Part shown: positions 22,812 to 43,589 of the stretch, one piece after another
Layout of the letters: every line of letters starts with the position of its first letter
Numbering within the stretch: the first letter of the stretch is position 1
Assembly: GCA_009760855.2 (NCBI GenBank)
Contig: WPIO01000023.1
Span: 1,243,501 to 1,303,500 of the forward strand
Origin: Cristatella mucedo
Lineage: Eukaryota; Bryozoa; Phylactolaemata; Cristatellidae
Direction of reading: 5' to 3'
Length of the DNA: 60,000 bases
Program-made: the position numbers and the translations under genes
Notes under the pieces: model-generated
The model's database searches: none
Told to the model about the DNA's origin: nothing
The model's input: only the letters and a program-made list of their open reading frames with translations

Positions 22812-23085
22812 TGTGGTTTGGCATACGGAACGCTGGCCCAGAACAACGCCAATGGTTTATTGTACAAGGCACGGAGCAGCAAGACGCACGACTGCCTTCG
22901 CCCCCTTCTCACACTCGAGTCTCTCCTCCTCCACTCCTCTGGTTGGCCCCGATGATTCATCGAGGACCACAACTGTGCAGCGGCCGATCCTGATGGTGAA
23001 TCCACCATCTGGCCACCAGGGTTACCGCCTGTGTCCGTGCCACATCACAGGCTCATCAGAGGAGCCGGCATACACTCAAACTACA
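22812..23085 (-). repeat. 3' LTR of the non-autonomous element
   Basis: The 274-bp terminal repeat reads TGTGGTTTGG...CTACA on the plus strand. The target duplication CGGTG lies immediately outside it at 22807. Confidence 0.9.
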
Positions 23086-23210
23086 CGCCCCCTTGACCTT
23101 AAGGTCACAAGTTTGCAGCACCAACACACGTAGCTGCAATGTACAGGGCAGCATGAACGAGCCTATCTAAGCAGCAATAAACGAGCCTATCTATGCAGCA
23201 ATGGACGAAC

Positions 23211-24002
23211 CTATCTATAAACGATGCCAACTAGACCCTGCACATCCTCGACATAGCAGCTAGCATCACTAGCTGACCCCATAGGGTACCTGACGGCTGA
23301 TCGCAAGAGGCGAGCTGGTGCACGGCCTTTTGCGACCAATCGGCAACGTGAGCCACCGGCCATCGTCATCGAGCTGACGTCCACAGCCACTGTTTTTTGG
23401 ACCTCAACCGTCGTCGCTCCATCTGCCTCTGCCGATTCTTCCGCCGCGTCTCCGATATACGCAGCTGCTTCAACGTCCTGCGTACCCTCTCCAACCTGGG
23501 CAGTCTCTCCGGCCTGCACAATCTCTGCGGCCTGCACAGATTCTCCCTCCTGTACAGCCTCTCCGTCCTGTGCAGACTCTTCAGTCTGCACACACTCTCC
23601 GGCCTGTGCAGACTCTTCGGTCTGCACACACTCTCCTGCCTGTGCCGCGTCACAGCCCACGGGCTGGTCGCAGGCCAACGTCACCTTCATGGCTTGCGCT
23701 GCATCGCCGGCCACTACCTCTCTGGCGGACGCCGCCGACTCTGCCGCGGACGCCGCCGACCATGTCGCGGACGCTGCCGACTCTGTCGCGGACGCCGCCG
23801 CCTTCCACGCAGACGCCGCCGCCTTCCACGCAGACGCCGCCGCCTTCCACACAGACGTCGCCGCCTTCCACCGCTGACCGTTGCCTCGCACATAGCCGTT
23901 GCTTCGTGGAACACCATCGCAGCCTGACCAACCGTCACCGCTTTGATAGCCGTTGCCTGCCGCCACGGGGTGGCAGCCTGACAAACCTCTGTCGCCTGGC
24001 AC
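23211..24002 (-). CDS. Repeat-rich second open frame of the LTR element
   Basis: A 263-codon frame, shifted relative to the gag-like frame and overlapping its 3' half. It contains WKAAASA repeats coded by an 18-bp tandem repeat (near 23797-23870). About ten 7-residue units of the QAGE(C/S)VQ / TEESAQ type follow (42-bp DNA repeat near 23555-23645). The end is non-repetitive and basic (CRLVAKGRAPARLLRSAVRY). No known domain was recognised and no zinc knuckle is visible. It could be reached by frameshifting from Gag, be a separate ORF, or be open only because the repeats are stop-free in several frames. Confidence 0.4.
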   Translation of the reverse strand: MPGDRGLSGCHPVAAGNGYQSGDGWSGCDGVPRSNGYVRGNGQRWKAATSVWKAAASAWKAAASAWKAAASATESAASATWSAASAAESAASAREVVAGDAAQAMKVTLACDQPVGCDAAQAGECVQTEESAQAGECVQTEESAQDGEAVQEGESVQAAEIVQAGETAQVGEGTQDVEAAAYIGDAAEESAEADGATTVEVQKTVAVDVSSMTMAGGSRCRLVAKGRAPARLLRSAVRYPMGSASDASCYVEDVQGLVGIVYR

Positions 24003-24367
24003 ACAGTCGGTAGCCGCTGCTGCCGCTTTCGGTCGCTCCTGTCGGCCCTCTCAGTCCGACCAGCCTTTACCCGATCAGCGTGCAGCAATCGCGCTCTACC
24101 GGCCGGCGAGGTGAATGCCCTCACTAGGGCCTCACGAAGTTTGGCAAAGTCATCCTGAACTTCGTGCGGGAGCCCCGAGGCAAACGTGAAGGCCCCGCCT
24201 TGCATCGCAAGGAGCAAAAACAAGTGGCACTCACTCTGTTCGTACCCACTTTTCTCGATCTCCCTCTCGAAGTTCAGCAGCCAGCCAACGAAGTCTCCGA
24301 AGTCTCCGAAGCCATCGAAGCCTAAGGACGCTGCACAAGACATCTCCCAGGGCGTCATCCGCTCCAT
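23714..24367 (-). CDS. gag-like: Gag-like protein with Arg-rich C-terminus
   Basis: A 217-residue frame. I chose ATG at 24367 (MERMTPWEMS), just inside the 5' LTR, because the longer frame would start within the LTR. Residues about 27-90 resemble a retrotransposon capsid: GWLLNFEREIEKSGYEQSEC, then LFLLLAMQGGAFTF and FAKLREALVRAFTSP, echoing the tryptophan-led helix and the 'L...AF' helix of Ty3-type Gag. The C-terminal ~55 residues are RRRRL/GRRRRLRG repeats that could bind nucleic acid in place of a zinc knuckle. It shares its 3' half with the frame at 23211-24002. Confidence 0.6.
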   Translation of the reverse strand: MERMTPWEMSCAASLGFDGFGDFGDFVGWLLNFEREIEKSGYEQSECHLFLLLAMQGGAFTFASGLPHEVQDDFAKLREALVRAFTSPAGRARLLHADRVKAGRTERADRSDRKRQQRLPTVCQATEVCQAATPWRQATAIKAVTVGQAAMVFHEATAMCEATVSGGRRRRLCGRRRRLRGRRRRLRGRRRRPRQSRQRPRHGRRRPRQSRRRPPER

Positions 24368-24381
24368 TCCACGAAATAGCT

Positions 24382-24655
24382 TGTGGTTTGGCATACGGAA
24401 CGCTGGCCCAGAACAACGCCAATGGTTTATTGCACAAGGCACGGAGCAGCAAGACGCACGACTGCCTTCGCCCCCTTCTCTCATTCGAGTCTCTCCTCCT
24501 CCACTCCTCTGGTTGACCCCGATGATTCATCGAGGACCACAACTGTGCAGCGGCCGATCCTGATGGTGAATCCACCATCTGGCCACCAGGGTTACCGCCT
24601 GTGTCCGTGCCACATCACAGGCTCATCAGAGGAGCCGGCATACACTCAAACTACA
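24382..24655 (-). repeat. 5' LTR of the non-autonomous element
   Basis: 274-bp direct repeat of 22812-23085, followed on the plus strand by the CGGTG target duplication at 24656-24660. Confidence 0.9.
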
Positions 24656-24660
24656 CGGTG

Positions 24661-27024
24661 CACAGGATGAATGAGCCGGTAATCGGATGCAAAGCTAAGC
24701 AAGCCTGGTGAATTAAAATCCTTTTTTTTCGACAACTCTTTTATTAATAACCAAGGGTTGATATACCCTACCTAATGAGAGCGTCCAGTATTTAACGTCC
24801 GAGCATTTTTCTTTCGGCCTCGAGTCCGGCCTCGGCGAGGGCCCGCTGCTGCCTAGCGGAGCGTTGGCTGCTCTTCTTAAGGTCAAGGTCTTGTCGAACT
24901 CCTTTCCGTTTCTACTGCTGCGAGCGGCCGTGGGCTCACTCACGAGAGAAGCCAACCAGGGGAGACGAGATCCTCAATTCAATTGAGTAGTTCATCCATC
25001 GAGCGGTAGCTACTAACGAGCGGGGGCAAAGAATAACGATTCCGCTTATCGAAACCGAACATCAGTGGTCATGCTAAAGCTAATACTGGCATTTTATATG
25101 GGTCTACGAAGATGGCTGGGGTATAAACTTATTGTTCCAGCCAGATAAAGGCAGCTCTACGAGAGATTAGTGGCGCTTCTGAATTATAACTTATAGGAGC
25201 CAGATATGTTAAAACTGTCTAGTTTTGAAAGTATGTCTTGGCATCAGAATTAATAGTCAGCTGGACTTTAGGCTTATAACATTGAGTTGTACGCTATGGC
25301 TGGGGCTGCACAAATGTGCCCCCATCGTGGCTGTAGAATACACCACTCTTTCGTTAGCAATATTTGTCCAAGTGAAATCAGAAAGGAACTCCTGCAGTGA
25401 TGCACATGCAGAGCTGAATAAAATGTAACGCTGATCCTTCAGGTGTTGGTCAAGTTATGGAAATCCAGAGGCACAAAACTACACTGCAAATGAAGCTGTT
25501 TCAACGTCACAAGCGTTTACCTCAGCGTGTACCTCAACAAGTTGCAAACATGTACCTCAATTTAACAAAGTTGCACAAGTTGGGAAAATAGTCGCATGCG
25601 ATGCAGAGATCGGGGATTTTTCATTTGAAAGCATGTTGCTTCCAGTTTACTTTGAGGTTCGATACTGTTTGCCTAATTATTTTTAATGCTTTCCTATTAA
25701 ATGAAAATTGTGAAAACTTCAGATTGAATTTCTAACATATTTATCTTTTGAAAGGTTCCCTATGCAATTATTCGATTTTCAGACCATGCTCCTCAGTATT
25801 TCATTGGAATTTGCCTTCAATCGTGTCAGAGAACAGTAGCTGGAGTACTCAAGATTGAGCCAATGATGGCCCAGATTTTGACCTTACATGAGGCGACCAA
25901 CCGATCGAAGGCTGAAGGGGCGTGAGGCCCGTTCAAAGCGGGGCCGGAATCGGTTGACCTCCTACGGTGCACCTATGAGAGCTGTGCTAATGAGAATATC
26001 CAAAGTCACGGCAATATTCGTGACGCGAAACAAGTTGGCGGCTTTCATTTTCGTTGGACAGAGCACGGAGACTGACCCCCTGTCACGCGAGTATCACAAG
26101 GAACCTGTGTGGTGATGCCTCTCTCACGTCGTGGCTGCTTTAACGCATGAACCGAAAGAATTTCCGTCGTGAGTCAATACGAGCGACCGCCGCGCTAGTC
26201 TTTGCAATTACTTTTATTCTAGCTGACTCGGAAGATTTGTGAAGCACAGCTATGCAAAGAAATGGAATGCCGGAGAAGGCGGATCCCGGAGAGTAGGCCG
26301 TCATCATTTCATTTAATTTCTATTCACAAACAAGGTCATCACCAAAACTATCGATAAACGCCATTAATATATTGTCAATAGCTCACGGCCTCCAGCGCCT
26401 TTGCTTGCTTCTTTTACGTACGAGGGATTTACAAAAATCCTTCACTCATAGCTAACAATCTAGTTAGTGCAGAGGACCGTGTGACCCTTACCGTTTGCAT
26501 ATTGTAACAGTCAAATGGCAGTTAATTTCCAAGTTAAGCTGTAACGGGTAAACACTTAAATTAATCCTTCGTGTATTACACATTGGAAAAATGGTTCGAT
26601 CCCAGTCCTCACCCCCACCCCCGCCATCAGATCCGGTTTTTTAAACTGTACTTGGCCTTCGGTCGGCTACGGATGCACCTCGTCCGTCACAGCACGCAAA
26701 AATGCATGCAATGACTTTCATTTCCCGAACGCACGTAAAGTACTCACATCACAGCGGTTTTCGAATCTGGGCTCAAAGGTCTCCCTTAAAGTCACAAGAA
26801 ATACTTTAAAGTGCATCTGTAGAACCAGCAGCCTCCGCTACTCACTGAGCAGAGTACTGAACCGGGTAATAAAAAGCTTTAGGTTTCGATCGTATTAGTA
26901 GTCGTCCGCACACCTACACTGAATATCTGTTTCGAGCGATTAAGCGCACAGCATAAAACTACAGTCAACCTGAAGTACATGTAAATTAAGACCAGCCGAC
27001 TCACCAGCCTAATGTATAGGGTGG
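24661..27024. other. No gene seen
   Basis: A GC-richer patch at 24800-24960 carries an 80-codon minus frame without a known domain; the sequence TTTATTAA at 24740 would read as a poly(A) signal for it. The rest is AT-rich and apparently unique. Confidence 0.35.
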
Positions 27025-27150
27025 CATACGCGGCTTTATCGGCTATCACTCGCGCTTGCAGCGGGCAATATAGGATTGCCTGTCGCTGAGTTCTCACCTA
27101 TGACCCCATGGGTCGTGACGTGTGACCACCTTACCGCTCGAGCTATTAAC
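27025..27150 (-). mobile_element. SINE family B copy
   Basis: It has CGGCTATCACTCGCGCTTGCAGCGGGCAATATAGGATTGCCTG, a diverged reversed B box, and CACCTTACCGCTCGAGC. Confidence 0.6.
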
Positions 27151-27984
27151 CTATCTGGCAACCGCTATACGAGCAGGGAGCGACCTGTCTTCGGGAGCAT
27201 TGCGGCACCTGCTCACTTACGCTACCCTCCAAACCACTGGCATTAGGAAAGCCAAGAACAAATTGTCGAGCAAAAAATCTATAAATAGTCTAGGGTTCAA
27301 ATCTATTCTAAGTAAACGGGCAACTGGCACCGATGGCGAAAACTCCCCCTCTCTGATTTGCAGCTAAGAATGTGCAGATTGTGTAGCAGGTTGTATCGCC
27401 TCAGTCGCTAGCAGGTCATGAGGGACTCAAGCCCAGCTCAGGCGAAGCTAGAAATCGTGCCGTTGACGGCAGATCCTCCGCAAAGTCGATGCTAGAGCCT
27501 CGATTCCGGCACTTTTACGGGATCGAATCCCGATCGCACCCGGCAGTGCTCAACAAAGCTAGCGGTGCAGTGGCGCTACAACGTCTAGGGCAGTTCTTGA
27601 GGAACCGTTCAAGCAGAAGATATGCATCATTAGAACGGTACAATGCGTCCTTTTAGGCACGCTAACGCGTTCTATTGCTTCTAAAAGTATGCACTCATTT
27701 ACTTTTACGGCGAGTTTACTTTTTTGTCTCCTGTTGACATCTCCGAAGCTGTTGGAGATCAAACAGCATGCGACAGCAGCCGCTAAGACTAAAGTATCCA
27801 TCGCACCTGCACCTATGCCCAGCCAGCCATTTGGCCGTAAGCGCTTCAGGCGGCGACGGCAGCAGCAGCTAAGACTCTGCAGCCGTTGCACTAGACAGGC
27901 GCATTCTCAAGACGCCAAATGGCTCTTGAGTGCAGGCTGGCCTGACGGGGCTTCCCATCAATCGCAGCTCGAAGGGCCTCGCTC

Positions 27985-28108
27985 CGGTTTGGCCCAGCGG
28001 CCGCTGTGTGCACCATCTTAATGACCAAGGTCCAAGTGAATGTAAATGATCGCTGTGGCACATGTGAAATGCCTGAGTAGGGTGCTATACAAATGAATTG
28101 TAGATTTT
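27985..28108 (+). mobile_element. SINE family A copy, diverged
   Basis: The head is GGTTTGGCCCAGCGGCCGC and the tail is GTGAAATGCCTGAGTAGGGTGCTATACAAATGAATTG. The middle is diverged. Confidence 0.55.
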
Positions 28109-28466
28109 GGCCGAGAAAGGGCGGGCTTGTGTCAACAGTCGCTCTCTGCCCTGTTGCCGAGAGCGTTTAGCGATGGCTCTTTTGCCCTCTGCCCTGTTGC
28201 TGGGAGCGTTTAGCAATTTCAGAAAGCATTCAGTTAAAGTGCTGGAGCAACAGAGAACAGATGGTAATAGAGTCAGGGTTTCAATACTGGTTTGGACAGA
28301 TGATAACTAATTCACGCATGGGAGACTGTGTGAATGCTGTAAACCTATTGTTTCCATCAAGTGTAAGAGCTGTACACATCAATACAAATTGCAAATGCTC
28401 ACCGACGTACAGCAACAATATGGAACAATCTTATAAAAAAAAACAAAAATCACTTCGCTTCTGCAG

Positions 28467-28561
28467 CTTCAAGAACCTTTCAAAGTTGGACCCGTCAGCG
28501 GCAGTCAAAGAAGAAGAATTGCAAAAGGCAGAAAAAGATGTGCAAGTGTATCTACAGGTCT
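28467..28561 (+). other. Weak internal-exon candidate
   Basis: Between an acceptor-like TTCTGCAG and a donor-like CTACAG/GTCTGA, one plus frame reads FKNLSKLDPSAAVKEEELQK then AEKDVQVYLQ. This is an amphipathic, well-behaved coding-like stretch. No partner exons were found and no family is recognised. Confidence 0.2.
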
Positions 28562-28563
28562 GA

Positions 28564-29461
28564 TTGTCAATGTCTAAGCCAACTCGACCCAAACTTCTGA
28601 CGAAGTCTTTGGTAGAGTGACTAGTAGCTCGTCGACGACATTTCCATATTCAGCCTTTTGCTGACAGAAGCAGAGGATAGACTAACGCCAAATTGTAAAC
28701 AAGTTCTAAGCATGAAAGATCTATTGGTTTTTTTATTGATTCTGTCGCATACCGAAATACGAAAATAGGAAGCTAAATAAATCAGGTAAATCCCAATGAA
28801 AGCTATCACAAAACAACCATTAAGTACCAGCAAGCCTTTACAATTTTTTCCAAGTATTTTGAAAGTAGCGTGTATCAATTTTCACTTGTTTATTACTGCC
28901 GTATAGACATCTTGTCTCTAAATAATAATGCAAGATCAATGCATGATTTATAAGGTTATAGGCATCCAGTACAAATAATTACTTGCTGGATTAGAGAACT
29001 AATCCTGAATTTTCGACTGCTCAAACAGCAGTGATTTTAAAATTGCAATCTGCTTGCAAGGTAGCCGCTGAATGTTCCTCCGCGATGACGTTACTGGCTC
29101 AAATATGACGGTGCACCTGGTCACCCACTTACACCAAAATCACCCCATTTAACGAGCCCGGACCTAGCTAAGCATCACGAAGTAAATTACAAATATGCAC
29201 TGCAAAGCACTGGGGATTGGCAGTTAAAGGCTTTTGCCTGCAGCCAGGGTATGTACTTGAGAGCCAATCCGGTCAACGCCATAATCGAGCGTGGGCTTCG
29301 AACAAGCTACATCTGAAGAGCAATTGGGTCACTCGCCTCCAAGCATAAAGGTAACCGTTGCCCCTTTGCTGGATGCATGTTAAAACTGCCAAAGAATCTC
29401 CGGAAGTAGCTTTTCAAGCAGTGACAGTTGGCTAGACGGGGGGGGGGGGGTGAAAGGGTGA
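28564..29461. other. No gene seen
   Basis: AT-rich sequence with a G-run near 29440. No coding or RNA feature was recognised. Confidence 0.35.
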
Positions 29462-29630
29462 GCCGTGATGGCAAACTAGGTAAGGTGGTTGCTTTCACGA
29501 CCTCAATCCCGAGGTCATAGGGTTCGATTCCTGCGGTGGGTGATCCTGTATCGCCACTGCAAGTGGTGGTGATAGCCGTAAAGGCTCTTCTGTCGCTATA
29601 CAAAAAGAGGCTGATTAATCAGCTAGGATC
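29462..29630 (+). mobile_element. SINE family B copy, nearly complete
   Basis: Its tRNA-like head is GCCGTGATGGCAAACTAGGTAAGG with B box GGTTCGATTCC. A self-complementary middle (CCACTGCAAGTGGTGGTGATAG) follows. The tail is GCTCTTCTGTCGCTATACAAAAAGAGGCTGATTAATCAGC. Confidence 0.85.
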
Positions 29631-30313
29631 AATTTATTTTTAAAGTCAGGTACCGGTGTAGCTCACTATGAATCACTGGAACATAATATCACGGAAGTAG
29701 TGCAGACGCAATCTGGCATTTCAGAGAAGACGGTGCAGGAGGGCATTCTGTAAGAGCATACCAAAGTCAGCATCGAGGCAATGCCATCCAAATCTGCTCT
29801 CTAGAGGCTTTTGCAGCATTCGGCAAACCTGCTGGGGCAGCGCCCCTTTGTGAGCGCAAAAGTGAGGACCATACACGATTGCTCATAAACGTGGCATGAT
29901 GCTACAAGTTCAATCTTCGGCAGTGAATAGCACAACCGTAGCATTTTGATGTCAAATGTTGAAGGATCGGGGTTAAAACCGGAAATTTCGTCAGAAAGAG
30001 TGTTGTCACAAAGTGAGAACAGGTAGAATAAACAGGCAGGGAAATTCAGAAAACGTGATTCCAACAAAGAAGTGTGCCCCTCAAAGCTCGGAGCTGCAGG
30101 CAATGAGAGCTGTCGAAAGTCACATTCCTTGAAGATGCAAACGGCTAAATTTGAATACGCTGTGGGTGCAATTTCAGAGACTTGCTAGTATGTTAGTAGT
30201 ATGTTTTAGGCCATAAATGACTCAAAACTTGGCAAGAGTTTCCAAGCTCACACTCTTGAGCTATGTTACTGATGACATGAACTCAAGGGGTGCGCATATA
30301 CACACATGCAAAT

Positions 30314-30317
<4 letters not shown>

Positions 30318-30384
<67 letters not shown>

Positions 30385-30415
30385 TACATATACACACGTA
30401 CGTGTGTGTGTGTGT

Positions 30416-30485
<70 letters not shown>
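30318..30485. repeat. Facing (AC)n and (TG)n runs around a palindrome
   Basis: (AC)n at 30318-30383 is followed by ACACACGTACGTGTGT (a perfect 16-bp palindrome at 30392-30407). A (TG)n run then extends to 30485. The two arms are complementary and could fold back over about 65 bp. Confidence 0.95.
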
Positions 30486-30486
<1 letters not shown>

Positions 30487-30534
30487 GTACACTCACACAG
30501 ACATGCAACAGCACACATGCAGAACGTTTACATG

Positions 30535-30625
30535 CAAATCCCTTTGCAGCAGATGTAAAGCGCCTAGAAAGAGTTTGAGTTCTCTGATGGCACTTTATCA
30601 AGTGCATTATTATTATTATTATTAA
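30535..30625 (+). mobile_element. LINE 3' tail fragment
   Basis: CCCTTTGCAGCAGATGTAAAGCGCCTAGAAAGAGTTTGAGTTCTCTGATGGCACTTTATCAAGTGC is followed by (ATT)n. Only the very 3' end of the LINE is present. Confidence 0.75.
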
Positions 30626-31593
30626 ATCTACTCACTCAGAGAATACGTAAATTTGGATTCATACATGTACGTTCAGGAGCATGCATAAACATAGGCACAT
30701 AAATGCACACACCCGTTATCGTAGTTTTGACTCACAAGCTTACACACCCCAATACTACTTCTACATAGAAAATAGGCCACCACGTGTGAATTTCTTCATT
30801 GCACATCTTGCAACCAAAGATTCACACTAGTACATCAATCCTACCTTACCAGACCCCAGTATAGGATAGCATCAACTGCACACTGGGTGAGCTTTCGATG
30901 TAGTGAAACCTACTGGCAAGACAGCTGTGACTTAGTAACAAACAGCTATCGGCATCATGCCCAGTACGGTAGCATGCATATGTATTTGGGATCCTAAGCT
31001 GCCACAATACTGTTTTCTAGATTTCATGCCATAGTTCATTTAAACTGCTATTACTATCATCAAGGTATGCCGTAGTTTCTAATAACAATGCATGACATTG
31101 AAGCAAGCACAGGTCATTCATTTGCTGAAGGCTTACGTGTACCATGTTAGTATTCGTTCTCTTGATACGGTCCCAAATTGTTTACATAACTGCGGCAACC
31201 ACACATTCGACTCTGACAAAAGGCTGCTGACAAAACTCTGGTTCTTATACTCCAATAGAGCACCCCACCCCTACATTCTCCATAGCCAGCTGAGACGGAG
31301 GCATGTGCTGCTGGCTTCTTTTAACAACATCTACATTAAATACACGTAGGCATTCTTGAGAAAGCTGTACAGCTGATGATTGCATGCAACCTCCAAGCAA
31401 GCTACGACTAAGATTTCGACCATTTTTTCAACTGCTGTATAGTCTCGGCTTCTATCGACCTTGGTAGTCGGCAGTCTTTAAAAAACGTAAGTCGATCTTA
31501 AACGAGTCAGTAGCGGCAAGCTTAACGGTACCATATTGACAACCAGCCTCTCACCGTAATCCAAAAGTATTTACGTATGAGCGACACTTACTG
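30626..31593. other. No gene seen
   Basis: AT-rich unique-looking sequence. A short plus frame (31092-31349) has no recognisable feature. Confidence 0.35.
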
Positions 31594-31745
31594 TAGGCCG
31601 TGATGGCACACTAGGTAAGGCGGTTGCTTTTCACTGGTTCGAATCCTGAGGTGGGCGATCCTCTATCACTGCTGCAAGCAGCGGTGATAGCCGTAAAGGC
31701 TATTCTGTCGCTATACAAAAAGAGGCTGTTGAATCAGCAAGTATT
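31594..31745 (+). mobile_element. SINE family B copy, nearly complete
   Basis: The head is GGCCGTGATGGCACACTAGGTAAGG, the B box is a consensus GGTTCGAATCC, and the middle is a CTGCTGCAAGCAG stem. The tail is TCTGTCGCTATACAAAAAGAGGCTGTTGAATCAGC. Confidence 0.87.
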
Positions 31746-32390
31746 TTTCAAGTAATGACGAAAGAAATAGCCTATCCTTCGTATTATGATGCAGCAGTTT
31801 CTCTAAATTCTCTGTAGCCTGCTAAGATACAGTTACTGCTAGCTATTGTTCTCAGCATCTACATATATTTAATGTGAATCGGATTTTTGCTACAGCCATT
31901 CAGCTACAGATTGCACCCATGCTCAAGGCAGGCTACGGTCAAGAGCTCGACCATTCCTTCTCTTTGAAGCATCAGTAAACAGCCCTAGAAGGATAAGCCA
32001 TTCTCTTAGCGCTCTATGCAAGCATTTTTATTATTCCCATCATTACTCGCTGGCTTAACTGCTGCGTAGACAGCGACTTTGTAATGACCGATCGACCAAC
32101 GCTAGTTCGAACAGCAGCTCAATGCGTGCAACGTGCAAAGGCGTGCATCTTGCTATACGCCAGCGCTCTAACGAAACGACGCTCGAAATTCTGCACGCAG
32201 CGCTAACAGCAGCGCCGTGTTAGAAAAAAAACAAGCAACAGCTCATGCAGTACGGCTAGTACATACAGCAGGCGACCTCCGACAGACTCGCTTTGACAGG
32301 CTTACAGCAGCACACGCTCAGCGCTAGGACTCGCCGTCCGGCAGGCAGACCGTTAACTCCGAGAGAACGACCGCGTTCGGGCCCTTGCTT

Positions 32391-32397
32391 TATAAAG
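32391..32397 (+). promoter_or_regulatory. Possible TATA box upstream of the FERM-RING gene
   Basis: TATAAAG lies about 930 bp before the coding start, at the edge of a GC-richer, CpG-containing stretch (32430-33320). Position and orientation fit a promoter with a long 5' untranslated region; the match alone is weak. Confidence 0.25.
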
Positions 32398-33325
32398 TAG
32401 CCAGGTCGCAAGTCTTACAATAATCTCGTTCGTGAGCAACCACAAATCGCACTGCTCACGTTCGCCTCGGTTTATCGCGGCAATTTATAAGCGGCTCAAT
32501 TCTAATTCGGCGGCCGAGCTCATGGTTGGTCATCGAGAGACGCTGTCTAGCTCGCAGCCCGTAATCGCGGGGCATTGCAACGTGTGTCTTGGCGCTCAAG
32601 TCACGCACCGCTCGCAGTGCGGCATACAGGCAACCAGACGGTCAGAGGCGCTTGCAACGCTTCAACGCGACTGACGCCGGCTGCTCAGCTTTCCCATTTC
32701 CGTCGGCCGGTCGCCTTTCGAACGAACGCTGCGTCGTCGGTTCGAGTCTCCAATGCGGCAGCCTCTTCTTCCTTCTTTTCTGACGACGACGTTCGACACA
32801 GGGCAATGAGGTCGCTGGCAAACCACTGCGAGCTGCTGCACATCCTACCTGAGACGAGCGCAGCCATTTAGTACGCAGCGCGTGAATACTTGAAGAGTCG
32901 TCACGCTACGGCTAATACCGACCGAGCAGTCCGCGACGCGCCATTTTGCGCTGCGAATGAGGCTTTCCCTGTCATTAAGTGCGAAGCTACGCGTGAGACC
33001 CGCCAGCCATGTTTTACGACACCCTTAAGTAAAAAACTAAAGTAAAACTATTCGTGGGAGGGTTTCGCAGCCTACCACCCAGTTGCGCGCCAAGGCACGG
33101 AGCGCGCCCAGCTGCGTGCCCAGGCATGCATCTCGCTCACGACCGCGCGCCCCGTGGTACAAAGGTCACTCGGCGTTGATTGGTCAGTCGATCGGCCGAG
33201 TTTACTTTGTCAGTCGTCCACGTGAGGAGAGTTGTCATCCAGCTGATTACCGGAGGTGGTGAAAGTGAGCTCGCGGATGGTTGTTGTTCGCCGCAACGGT
33301 CTTCGTTCCCTGTCCTCTTCCAACT

Positions 33326-43589
<10,264 letters not shown>

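Larger units (their letters stand above)
22812..24655 (-). mobile_element. Complete non-autonomous LTR retrotransposon with gag-like ORF
   Basis: Two direct repeats, 22812-23085 and 24382-24655 (274 bp each), begin TG and end CA. They differ at about four positions. The element is flanked by the 5-bp target duplication CGGTG (22807-22811 and 24656-24660). The coding strand is minus, so the 5' LTR is at 24382-24655. A purine-rich AAGGGGGCG precedes the 3' LTR and may be the polypurine tract. A tRNA primer site after the 5' LTR is not obvious. The inside carries a Gag-like frame and an overlapping repeat-rich frame. There is no protease, reverse transcriptase or integrase, so it must move with another element's enzymes. 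The layout matches small gag-only (TR-GAG-like) elements; the LTR similarity implies recent insertion. Confidence 0.88.

Noticed and set aside
30290-30625. Telomere- or centromere-like array at the CA/TG block
   Set aside because: It is a simple dinucleotide repeat of ordinary size with no higher-order unit or TTAGGG-type repeat.
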